NCBI RefSeq assembly: GCF_023343835.1
Contig: NC_064472.1
Location: 9,353,469 to 9,417,468 of the forward strand
Length of the DNA: 64,000 nucleotides
Source: Lagopus muta
Lineage: Eukaryota > Chordata > Aves > Galliformes > Phasianidae
Direction of reading: 5' to 3'
In this document: positions 1 to 10,673 of the stretch, piece after piece
Layout: the number at the start of each line of letters is the position of its first letter
How positions within the stretch are numbered: position 1 is the first letter of the stretch
The notes under the pieces: generated by a model
Told to the model about the DNA's origin: nothing
Databases searched by the model: none
Seen by the model: only the letters and a program-made list of their open reading frames with translations
Made by a program: the position numbers and the translations under genes

Positions 1-419
1 CTTGGAATGGGGAACTCACATATGTGTAAATGTAGGGACGTGCATGCACTTAATTAGAGCTTCAGCTTTTGCCCCTCTGCACTTGCTCCATGGACTTTTA
101 ATTGGGACCAGGCACTGCTTGGGGAACACACTGGATGGACTGCACAGCAGAGCTCTTCCACATTCTAAAGGAAAGCTTGTTGCACAGCTTCCAGCACCCA
201 AATTCATTCTGCAGCAGAGAAATGTCCCAAATCTGAAACTCTCTTGGGACAGGAGAAAACATTCCCTCCCTGCCTTTATCCTGCCAAGGTCCCTTCAAGC
301 CAGAGCCCAGTAGGTCACACTCCTGCCTATGGCCCAGCTATCCCCATGGGTACCACCCCCCATGGCTCCATCCCTTGCCCTCTGCAAGCCAGCTGTCTTT
401 GCAGCCAGAAGATTATTTT

Positions 420-930
420 TAGGAATTTCTCCAGCGTGCGGCTTAGGGCGAGGTGGGGGAGAGGGGGAGGGGAGCCTGGTGTTGGGGGCTCCTCTTGCCC
501 CCCCACTCCGAATAAAATGCTGCCAGCTGGCAGGGCTTGGGGCTGCTGGCTGCTAACAGAGCTCTTGCTGTTTGGCCCCTGCTGATGCTTCAGGTTACAG
601 CCGGGAGTCAGAGACTTCTCCTTCCGCGGGATGGGGCAGGGGAGGGTACGGGCGAGGGGCCGGGCGGAAATCGCAGCTCTGGAGGGGGGAGTTTCCCAGG
701 GTCGGTGCAGAGAGCCGCCCCGCATCGAAGCTGCCGCGATGCCGAGGTTTGGGCCCCCAAGCACTGGGTCTTGCTAGTGGCTGCCGGCCCACAAAGGAAC
801 GAGGTGCAAGGGGTGGTCCCTGGGTGTGGGGTTCGGGTTTGGGCATCGGCAAGGCTGTGGGTGGTGGGGCATGAATGGGTCTGGGGGGCTTTTAGTGAGT
901 TGGCTGGGGATGGGAATTCGGGATGAGCGC
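420..930. promoter_or_regulatory. CpG-rich segment, possible promoter/first exon of IL11RA
   Basis: Unlike the surrounding DNA, this stretch is GC-rich and dense in CpG, especially between about 600 and 750 (several CGCGG, GGGCG and GCCGC groups). Such islands usually mark promoters in bird genomes. IL11RA begins its coding sequence about 4 kb downstream on the + strand with an exon that looks internal, so a non-coding first exon here is plausible. No TATA box or proven start site can be pointed to. Confidence 0.4.
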
Positions 931-1188
931 GGAGCAGAACCCTTTCTCCTGGCCGTGCTGGATTTAACCCTGTGTTTGGGCTGCTGTGTTTGGGGTGCGT
1001 AATGCACATTTGTGCTGTGCTGAGTCTAAGCTTACATTTGGGCTGAGCAGTGGTCGCTGGACCACACCGTTCTCCCAGGAGAAGCCTGCATCAGATTTTA
1101 CTGCTTTGTTCAGGGTTACTCCCACAGTGGGTGCCGTGCTGAGTGCAGGACTGTGTATGTGTATGCAAAGAGGTGAAAAGGGAAACAA

Positions 1189-1229
1189 CACTGAGGACAC
1201 TGCACCTATGGGGTGCAGTGTCCTCAGTG
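1189..1229. repeat. Perfect 18-bp inverted repeat (hairpin), 5-nt loop
   Basis: Bases 1189-1206 are exactly complementary to 1212-1229 with the loop TATGG between them. The pairing stops at 1188/1230. It lies in non-coding DNA upstream of IL11RA. It may be a fold-back insertion relic or a structured RNA element; nothing else identifies it. Confidence 0.85.
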
Positions 1230-3594
1230 AGGCATGAGATGAGCAGAAGTCACTCCTTGGCCTTGAAAAGATGTTAGCAAGAAGGTACTGCAGGCTATGC
1301 TAGCAGTCTTGGTAGCTGCATACAGCCCTGGTGGCCCCTAACACAGCAGAGGACGAACCTCCCTTTGCACCGGCACTCAGTGTTCAGATGCTTGCAGGCA
1401 TGTTGCGGCTTGGTGGGTGCTTGCAGTGTGCTCTCCAGGTGCCCCAGGATTTTCCTCCTTACTCTCAGACTTCAGTGAAAGAATGAATACAAATAAAAAG
1501 CGCTGAAAATGAGTGCATGGCAGTTGCTTCCCGAATGGTGAGATACAGAGGTGGAGTTCAAGATGCAGGATACAGCGCCTTGCAGCCATACGAGGCATTG
1601 CAGGAGGCAGCAGGGTTGGATGTGTTTGCTGCAGGTTTGTGCCGCCTCCAATTCATGTTGTTGGGTACACAAACCACCAGCAGCTTTTCACTTACCTGGA
1701 AAGAAGATGGTGCCAGATGTGCAGGACTAGGATGCTGCCGGCTTTCTGGGCAGGGCACCAGCCCCATCACTGGTGAAGTCCACACTGCAGCTCCTCAGAA
1801 CTTTGGCAGGGCAGCAGGACAAAGAGGGGGTTAGCAAGGCACTCCCTCCCAACCCTGAAGGAAAGCAAACTGAAGAGGGAAATTCCTGCTGCTTCCAAGT
1901 GCCGCCGCCCTTGGCCACCGGACTGGTTTCCCACAGCGGGCACTGGCAGGGAGCAGGGCTGGGCAGAGGGGCAGGGATGCTCCAGCACAGGCGCAAGAGC
2001 ACAGCACTATGGCATGGCCACGGCACCACTGTCACACCTTTTCCACTGCAGATCGACATTCTGTAGGTAGTTGACTCCAGCAGAGCAGAGCTGCCAAATG
2101 CTGTTGGTTTTATTTTCCTCCATTTCAGCAGTGCTGCCCCAGACCACGCTGGGGGAGGCTTGGAGGCAGTGCGGGTTTGCGTGCTCAGTTGGGATCACCC
2201 TGTGTTCCTGTGGCACCCTCTGCATGTGTCCCCCCTGGCTCTGCATGTGTCTCTTTCTCTTTGAAGAGCAACATCAAATGAAACAAAGTTAAAAAAAAAA
2301 ATAATAACCACTGTCATTCAAAGTGCCAAGTGCAATGGAAAGTTTGTGTTCCCCAGGAATCTGTGCCCAGCTCTGCCAGGCCACCATGGGTCATAGCACA
2401 GTGTGTCTGTGCCGAGGGGATTGTCACATCCCGCATGTGCATCAGAGCTGTGTGACTGATTCGGGGGCAGGATGTCTTGGCTCGCAGTGCGTAGGTCTCA
2501 GAGGGATGCTACTGGAAGGAGCTCACAGCAGACAGAAGGACAGCAGCGTGGTGTGGGATGGAGGATGGCACCTTGCATTTCTAGCTGGCGCCTGAGTGTA
2601 AAAAAAGGCATCTTGTGCAGCAGGAGCAGCATCCGGCATTGTGAGGCTGAGCCACCACCCCTGACCCGGCCACAGCGGTCACCATGCACTGACAGGGAGC
2701 AGCCCGCAGGAAGCAAGAAATGCTCTGATTGTTCCCTCTGGTTTGGCTCCAGGCCACTGCGCCGGGACTCCCTGTCCCCAGCTGTGTCACTGCTGGTGCA
2801 GACACAGAGGGATGCTTTCTCTGCCTGTGTGGGGTCCATGAGATAGCAGCTTGGCTGAGGGAAGCAGCCTACTGTACAGATGTGTGGGCATCTGTTTGCA
2901 TGCGTTTTAACTTCAGTGCAGGATTTTGATAGCAGAAAACCAGGACGTCATTTCTCGACAGATTACGCTGAGCAGCTGGATACCTTCCACACCTCACACC
3001 AGCCTGCAGGTCTTCCTCTTTTCTGCGGCTGCTGCCTGCTGTGGGACAGTTCTATGGATGCTGCTTCATTGTGTGGGGGGTTTTTGCTCTTGGCCATTCA
3101 GTTGCAGAGCAGGGATTGCGCTGCATCCCATCTCTTTAGGATGTTCAGCTGTGGCCAGACTCTGGCAGTAGGCAGGAAGGTCACAAGGAACAGGACAATC
3201 AGGAGAAGAACTTGTTTTACTTTAATACATTTTGTGTTTGTCCACACTAGTGCACTCTCCCTTTTCCCTGATCCCCCCAGCACCATCCGTTAATTCTGGC
3301 CCGTGTGGTGCTTGGAGTTATTTTGGGTTGCTGCTTTTAAAGTGTATTTAAAGTCTTTTTTCCATCACTGAAATATTTTACTTCTAGGCCTAGTATTCCC
3401 AGTCAGTATCAGTTACCAGCATAGTTTTGGCAGAGTGCTTTTAACTGATGTTTCTTGGGAACGTTTCTCCATGTGGTTTAGTAGGAAAAGCTTATGACAG
3501 TCTCATGAAGTTATTTATGTGTGGGCTTGCGTTGGAGGCTGCCTGGTGGGTGGAGGATGGGAAACAGCAGCTTCTTCAGGTGTCCGGAGCATCA

Positions 3595-3722
3595 TGATGT
3601 GCCGCAGGGACATCAAGAGTATGATGCAGGGTCACCACGGTATGATGGAGAGACATCATGGTGTGATGGAGGAGCACCACAGGGTGATTCAGGAGCACCA
3701 TGTTGTGATGTGGTATTACCTT
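3595..3722 (+). repeat. Degenerate 21-bp minisatellite
   Basis: About five to six imperfect units of 21 bp, each centred on a CATCATGRTGTGATG-like core, run head to tail. Because 21 is a multiple of three, the + strand translation shows a spurious heptapeptide periodicity beginning with His-His. This is a tandem repeat, not a gene. Confidence 0.7.
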
Positions 3723-4732
3723 GGTGTGAGGCAGGAGAACTATGGTTCAATGCAAGAGCAATACATGCCTTTCCTTTTCATGAGACGAACCTAGAGGCCA
3801 GCTCCCCACCTCACTGGATATTAGCACATTAGCTCATTTATTTCATTTCTCATAACTCCAGTGTTATGTGGTTTGATGTGCAAAGATGATTGCAGTTTTC
3901 TGGGCTCAAGGTGAGCAGCAGCATCCCCAGATTGCTGTACTGGAGACTGGCCTCCTGTTTGCAGAATGGACACAGTCAGCTGCTCTGTGGCACCTTTCCA
4001 GGGCTGGGATATTCCCCTCCAAGCTGTCAGCCTGGGTGACTCAGCAGGACGCGGATTCACACTCATGGGGCTGCAGCTTGCACCTGCCCCTGTGCCTGGG
4101 GTTGGCAGAGAGTTTGCTGCAGCCCCTGTAGCAGTATTGGAGAGAGTGAACAACCCTGCCCGATAGTGACTGCCCCTTGTTATCGGACAGGCAGCAGGAG
4201 GCATTCCAGGGAAAAAATAATTCATCTGTTTCTATGCCTGTTCAGGCCAGGACTGTAATAGACAGGACAGTGCTGTCTGGAAGGGATGGAGTGCTGGCCA
4301 GGATGGATGGGGTGATGCTGGCTGGGATTCGTAGGACACTGTAGGCAGGAATAGACACGTTGGGGTAATGCTGACTGCAAAAGCCAGAGTGATACTGACT
4401 GCACTGTGGTGCAATCCCCTTTGATCCCTCCTTAGTCCTTTCCCTCTTCAGCTGCACCATCACAGTTCTACGGACCACCCTGGTTCACTCACAGATCTGG
4501 GAGACAGCCAAGGCTCTCAGCACAGGGCTGCAGCAGCAAAGAACCCTTGATCCATCCACTTCATGCAGCCCTGATCTCTTGATGGATGTTTGCCTATCAC
4601 ATTCTCATTCCAAGCATGGCGACTGCTTATGCTGGGTACAAATGTGAGAGTGGCACAGTCCACAGCAGGACAGAGCAAAGCAATGGGACAGGGTACAGGG
4701 ATGCAGTTGCTGACACTCTCTGCTTCCCCCAG

Positions 4733-7700
4733 ATGCACAGTCACATCCGAGGCCTGGGCAGGGTGATGGTATTCCTCGCAGCAGCTTTGGCATCAGCCTC
4801 CCTCACGATCCCCGAGGGCTGGGGAGAGGAAGGTAAGCAAAACGGAGTTCCTGTGGCGTGGGGACATTGGGATATCCTTAAAATGGGCAAGGACCAAGCA
4901 GTGTGAGTGCCTGCCCTGCAGATGTCTTTCCTTCCCCAAATTCATCTGTAAAGAGTTGGGTTTCCTCTTCCACCACCCACCGCCCAGCCAAGCCCCAGTC
5001 AGGACCAATCCCTCCAGCTCCCCAGTGCAGCAGGACCCAGGGTGACCCCCTCTGTGTGCCCCTGCAGGTGTGCAGTACAGCCAGCTGGGGACGGACGTGA
5101 CCCTGTCGTGCATCGGTGCCCGCACTGGGTAGGTGTCTTATGTGCACACTGTGGGATGGTTTAATGGATGAGCTCTAAAAAAGCAGGAGCAAAGCCAATG
5201 TCTCCGTCCCTAATTTTGCCCATCCTTTGGCTCTGCGTGCTGCAGCTCACAGGGTGTCCCAATCCCCTAACACTCTATCTCTCTCCCCTAAAGCTCAATG
5301 GTCCAATGGAGACGAGACGGGGCTGTGGCACTGCCAGAGGGCTCAGCCATCCATCAGGAAGCCCTGGTGCTGCCACGTGCCAGCCTGGCTGCTGCTGGGA
5401 CTTACAGCTGCCACGACGAGGATGGCAGCCTCCTGCATACCGTGTCCCTGCAGCTGGGCCGTAAGTAGCATGTCCGTTGGTTGGGTGACATGGGGGTGTC
5501 ACAGGGGGATGACACATGGGTTCCTATGTGCTGACTCTGTTGCAGGGTGGGAGACCCTTTGTGGGGACCCCTCACTGACAGTCTCCTCCCCCCGGGCTCC
5601 AGATCTGCCGGGGGTCCCCTTTGTGTCCTGCAGAGCATCTGATTACGAGAACTTCTCCTGCTCTTGGACCTCCAGCCTCGAGACCTTCCTCCCAACCAGA
5701 TACATCACTACCTATAGGTGAGGGCTTCGGGTTGAGCCTTCCCAGGCTTAACCCTCACATCCTGCCTGCACTCTGACCTTCACCCTGGATTCATATCCAG
5801 TCTCACAACACAGCAGCCAAGGAGCCAGCTGTTTCCAGGAGCACAGCACTGAGCATGTGGTTGTTCAGAAAGGGGCCCCTGAGCAGCACTGGGGGCCAGC
5901 ACAGGCAGGCTCCCTCTTTTGCAGTGCTGGAGGGGGTGGAGAAGAGAAGCAGGTTGTCTGCAAGCTGCCAAGTGCTTCAGTATGCTTCAAGATGAAAGGA
6001 GTTAGGGAAACAACGCTGCTTCTAATTATCACGGCAGGCCAAATTATGGGACTGCTTTGAAGTCAGCCAGATTCTATAAAAGCCTGCAGCAGGGCTCTGC
6101 TCCACAACATGCAGGCACAGTGGGGATGCAGGGCTCACCTCTGGGTGCATAGGCACAGCATGGAGAGGGTGGTTGGAGCTGGAGCTGTGTGGAGCTGGCA
6201 GTGAGAGTGGTGGGGCTCAATGTTGATGCATACAGTGAGAGCAGAGCCAGCTGCTGGGGAATGGAAAATAACACTGCATCCCTGCAGGGCTGCTTTTGTT
6301 AGTGTCTCTGTGTGCTTGCGCTGCTGCTTGGTGAAGTTATCCTGAGACCCCCAGTTCCCTGCTGGTGGGACTGGGCATAATGTTACTGCTTGTCCCTGTG
6401 CCATGGTGCCCAGTGAGCTGCAAGCTGGGAGTGGGGTGCGGCAGAGCATCTGGTGCAGAGACCTCTGTCCCTTCTCTGAGTCATGTTTGGGTTGGCTTTA
6501 TGCTGTCCCCCATCCTCCTGCCCTCACCATTTGCTTTTCCTGTCTCCACTGCAGGAAGAAGTCACTGACAGGAGAAGAGAAGCGAAGGTAGGGTGCATTC
6601 CCACCTGACTCTCCATTCCAAATGCTCTGCTTATGTCCTCCTGGTCCTGGAGGCAAGGGCTGAGGGGTCCGTGAGGAAACATGAGGCTTGTGGGGGTTGT
6701 GGGGGTCATATGGGGGCTAATGGGAGCTGCCCAGACCCTGCTGAAGCTGTAAAAGAGTCTGCCTCCTCCATGGAGTTCCTGGCATGTTGGGGGAACATAT
6801 CACCTCTTTGTCCTGCAGGAACAAGAGCGGGCACGTGGGGCCATGCCTGCAGGACCCAGCACGCACGGGCACCTGCACCGTTCACCGGTCAGAGTTCTGG
6901 AGTTCCTACCGGTTGAACATCACTGAGGTGAACCCACTGGGCTCCAGCTTCCGCCTTCTAGATGTCACCATGCAGGCCATCAGTGAGTGCCTGTCCCCCT
7001 GCCTGCCCACCCAGCTATCCACATGGCATAGCAGAAGGGTGACACAGTGTGATGGATCATCCCTATCCCCTCCCATGCAGTTAAGCCGGACCCTCCGGAG
7101 GGCTTGGTGGTGGAACCTGTCCCCCTCGCCCCTAGGAGGCTTCATGTCAGCTGGAAGTACCCTGCATCCTGGCCCAAGGAGCCCCACTTCCAGCTGCGGT
7201 TTCGCCTCCAGTACCGCCCCGTCATCCACCGCTCCTGGTCTGTGGTAAGCAGAGGCCAGGAGGGGTTTCACAGTGAGGTGGTGGCCTCCTGTAGGGGTGT
7301 CCATATGCCCAGTGTCTTCTGCTGCACAGGTGGAGACGGTGAACCTGTCTGAGGTGATCACAGATGCTTTTGCGGGGCTGGAGCATGTGGTGCAAGTGAG
7401 CGCGAAGGATTTCCTGGATGCGGGGAATTGGAGCGAATGGAGCGCAGAGGCACGGGCCACGCCAGTCAGAGGTCTGGGACTGGGGTCTTACTGACTGGCA
7501 GCATCCCTCCCATAGCCTCTCCAGCACTCGGCACCTCTGTAGCCCCTTTCCATCCTTTGGGTGTCACTGGGGCAAGCCCTAGCTCCTGGGGCTCCTTCAG
7601 GTTGCCCAGAAACTGGTTCCACAATAGGAAGCAGAAAAGCAGCTCCCAGACAATTGAAAATCATGGCAGGGTGTGATTTGGGAATTGCCCCTGCCATGGC

Positions 7701-8476
7701 CTTCAGGGCACCCTTGGTCTACCAGGACCCTGTGGCCCAGGGCACCTTCCTTACTCCTCCCTGCCATGCTGCTCATGATTCGGGGTGGACTAATTCCCAG
7801 CCCTTTTGCTTTAACAGACCCAGCCACCATGGTGAGTGAAGAAACCACTACAGACGTCAGCCTGGGAAGCCTGGCTGAGGAGCCTTCACAGGCACCCAAC
7901 CCTGAGCCCATCAGTGAGTAGAGCTGGGGGCTGTGGGGTGGGAGCAGGCCCCAAAGCCTGGCTGCAGGGTCCTTTCTGAGTGCCAGAGGCTGTCACAGTT
8001 TTCTGTCCCAGACCGTAGTGACCCCCTGGAGAATACAACCATCCTGGTCTCCCTTGGGATCTTTGCCTTCTTTGTCCTGGCTGCCGTTCTCGTCATCGCC
8101 ATACTCATCTGGTAGGTTGGATTTAGTCCTGACTGCTCAGCACTGGTGTCCCATGGTGCTCTGTGCTGTAGCCACAACACAACTGGGCACAGCTGGATAG
8201 GGGTGCACCGTGGAGGCACTCCAGCAGTGCCGGTGCCCAAGGTGGGTTGCTCAGGGTTCTCAACCACTGTTGTTCTGTCTGCAGGCTCCGTGTGAGGAAG
8301 CACAGCAAGGATGAGACCAAACCCCACAACTTCCTGGTTGCTGCCACCCACTTGAAGGCTCTGCCAAGTGAGTGTTGGAGTAGAGGGGCATGAGGCCAAC
8401 AGGTCAGGAAAAGGCTCAGGGCAGAACCTCTGACGCTCTGCCTTCTTTCTCCAAAGGAACCCAGATCCTGCCATGA
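4733..8476 (+). CDS. IL11RA: Interleukin-11 receptor subunit alpha, 12 coding exons
   Basis: Class I cytokine receptor that binds IL-11 at the cell surface and signals through gp130. Coding exons: 4733-4832, 5068-5128, 5294-5460, 5603-5717, 6555-6587, 6819-6982, 7081-7244, 7330-7471, 7818-7913, 8012-8111, 8285-8367, 8457-8476; all are bounded by AG/GT and phases agree, giving 415 codons with stop (human protein 422 aa). Order: signal peptide (about 1-24), Ig-like D1 (exons 2-3), fibronectin III D2 with the DYENFSC motif (exons 4-6), D3 with WSEWS at about residues 302-306, a Thr/Ser/Glu/Pro stalk, one membrane helix (about 358-380), and a short tail ending RTQILP. The first ATG is preferred over the one at 4766 because the encoded leader (GLGRVMV...) lines up with mammalian IL11RA. 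The donor after exon 8 (GTCTGG) is weak. Identification is firm from conserved stretches such as NITEVNPLG and SAKDFLDAG. Confidence 0.95.
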
Positions 8477-8829
8477 GCCACAGCTGACCCTGCTCTGTGC
8501 ATCCGCTCACCATGTACGGGACATAGCACCACTGTTGGCCCCAAGGGCTCCATGTCACGCAGCCTCGGGCATTGCCCCCAGCACCTCCAGGGTGCGGGAT
8601 GGACCCTATGGACAGAAGCTGCGCTCCCAGGATCTCTGGGCTTCCTGTGCCTGTCAGGAGCGGCTGGACTCATGGGGATGGGGCACCGAGCCAGCCCCTC
8701 ATCACCTCGTCATGCCGCCTCCATGGGGATCATGGGCACAGGCTCCTCCCAGGGGTGCTGGGCATCGGTGACCGCTGCGCCCCTCACCAGCTGTCAGCAG
8801 ACAGAAGGGAACCCTCCTTCTGTAATCTC

Positions 8830-8835
8830 AATAAA
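8830..8835 (+). terminator. Polyadenylation signal AATAAA of IL11RA
   Basis: AATAAA lies about 355 bases after the IL11RA stop codon and is followed by a GT-rich stretch (GTAGTGTTTT). This fits a 3' UTR of about 370 nt. Confidence 0.75.
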
Positions 8836-10602
8836 GAGGGTAGTGTTTTCACTGCCCAGAAAGACCCCTTTGCACCAGATGCTGGGCAGGAGAAGCAGTG
8901 CCAGCTTGGTGACCCTCACTCTGTTCAGCTTTTGCTGAATGCCAGCAGAGGACAGAACCCTCTACAGAGCCCCCCGCTTGGTGTGTGCTGCCTGCCCCCC
9001 CTTACCTCACCTTGACACAGCCCCCATAATCGCTTCCATGTGTTGGCACCTCCTAGCCCCAGTACTCGACGCCAGTGGCGTCATGCCCAACCAGATCCAT
9101 ATGAGGCTGAGTGGAAATGCAGGCAGCAGCAGTGTGGGGAGCATGAGGAGGCTCTGGGGCTCTGCATTATACAGGATTTATCTCACTGTGGTCCCCATGT
9201 ACCATAAGGCAAGGCTAGGAGATGGCTCTGGTATGAGCCTACCCCAGAGTTGTGCTGGGAGTGAAAGCTAGACAGTGCCAGAGAGGAGTCAGGTTTGTAC
9301 CCTTTGCAGTGGCACCACCAGTCCTGTGCCTATCTCCTGCTGTGTGATAACCAGCTCAGCTCTGCCCTTTCTGCATGTCCTGGGGCTTGGCTTTGCAGAT
9401 TCCAGGGTCTCTGGCATGCTATGGGAATGCTTCCATACTGGGATGAGAGCCTGCAACACCCAACCCAGCCATGCCTGATTTGCCACAGTCACCCTCATCC
9501 CCCTTGGTTCTTAGCATGCTATGCACAGCCCCTCCTGCTTAGAAAACCTCTCAGCACCACCAGATCCCATTTTAGCAGCACTGGGCTTCAGTTGTCCATA
9601 GGTTGCTGTTGAACACAAGCAACACCAATCCCATAAATGTGACTTCAGTGTCTGAAAACAGCTCAGTGTGTTGCATGCACCTGGCACTACTTTAGATGTC
9701 GACAGCTGTGCACCCCATATCCTGCCTTGCTTATAAACTTCAGAGTCCAGGCTTATGCCAAAAAAAAAAAATAATAATAATTGCTGCTATCTGGGAGAAA
9801 GCAGAGACCTCCAGAATCTTGCTCATCTGAGCCTTGCCGTGCCCCCAGCAGCCTGTAGATGTGATACAGAGGCAGCCTGAGAGCCCAGTAAGCTGTCGGT
9901 GCTTGGGGTTCTGAAGGTACACAGAGCTGGGGGCTGCTTGCTCAGAGATTCAGCTGGCTCTGGATGTGGCTCTGGAGCAGCGAGATGCAAGGCTGGGGTG
10001 AATAGCAATCTGGGATAAAGGAGAGGGCTCCGGATGCCAAAGTCAACTTTGCCTCCAAGCTGCGGAGGAGAAAAACAGGAAAGGACCATGAGAGCAGTCC
10101 CAGTGCCGGCACCTCCCTGTCCCTCCGCTGGGCCAGGACACTTCCTTTGGGGCTGGGGCTCCTTGGTGGCTCTGGCTCCAGCAGCACTGGCAGGAGGTAC
10201 TGCCAAACTCGCCTCGCCCTGATGGGTCACGGGGTGGGTGGCTGTGTGCAATGCCTGGCTGTCTCGGGTGGCACAGATCCTGCCAAATGTCTGGGCTGGC
10301 CCTCAAGCCCTAACTGCTCTCCACCATCTCTGCCAGGACCAGGATGTTCTTTGAGCAAGGGGAGGCTGTTGTCTGCAAAGCAGCTCTCACTTTGCTCTCC
10401 TGCTGCATTCTTCTCCTTTAAGAGGTAGAAGCAGCCCCAAGAAGATCCTAGAAAACACAGAGGCATATGCATATTCTGGGGCATGGGAGAAAGGAAGGAA
10501 TAGACAGGTTGATTAAGAAGGAAGGGAAGAATGCATATATTGAGGGAAAGAGTCATATTGATGTATAATGTGATGGAAGGACTGCTGGACAGAGGGAGGA
10601 AG

Positions 10603-10673
10603 GGATGGATGGATGGATGGATGGATGGATGGATGGATGGATGGATGGATGGATGGATGGATGGATGGATGGA
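10603..10673 (+). repeat. (GGAT)n microsatellite, about 17 units
   Basis: Uninterrupted GGAT tetranucleotides run for about 70 bp, ending in two GGAC variants. On the opposite strand it reads as a spurious His-Pro-Ser-Ile repeat. Confidence 0.97.

Larger units (their letters stand above)
1..4732. other. Region upstream of IL11RA without recognised coding exon
   Basis: I find no reading frame here that resembles a known protein and no convincing exon series. The stretch contains the CpG-rich segment, the hairpin and the short minisatellite listed separately. Untranslated first exon(s) of IL11RA may lie here, because the first coding exon at 4733 is preceded directly by a pyrimidine tract and AG, as in an internal exon. 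Confidence 0.5.

Noticed and set aside
3519-3794. 91-codon frame with His-His-x-x-Met repeats as a small gene
   Set aside because: It is the translation of a 21-bp minisatellite with no signal, domain or exon context.
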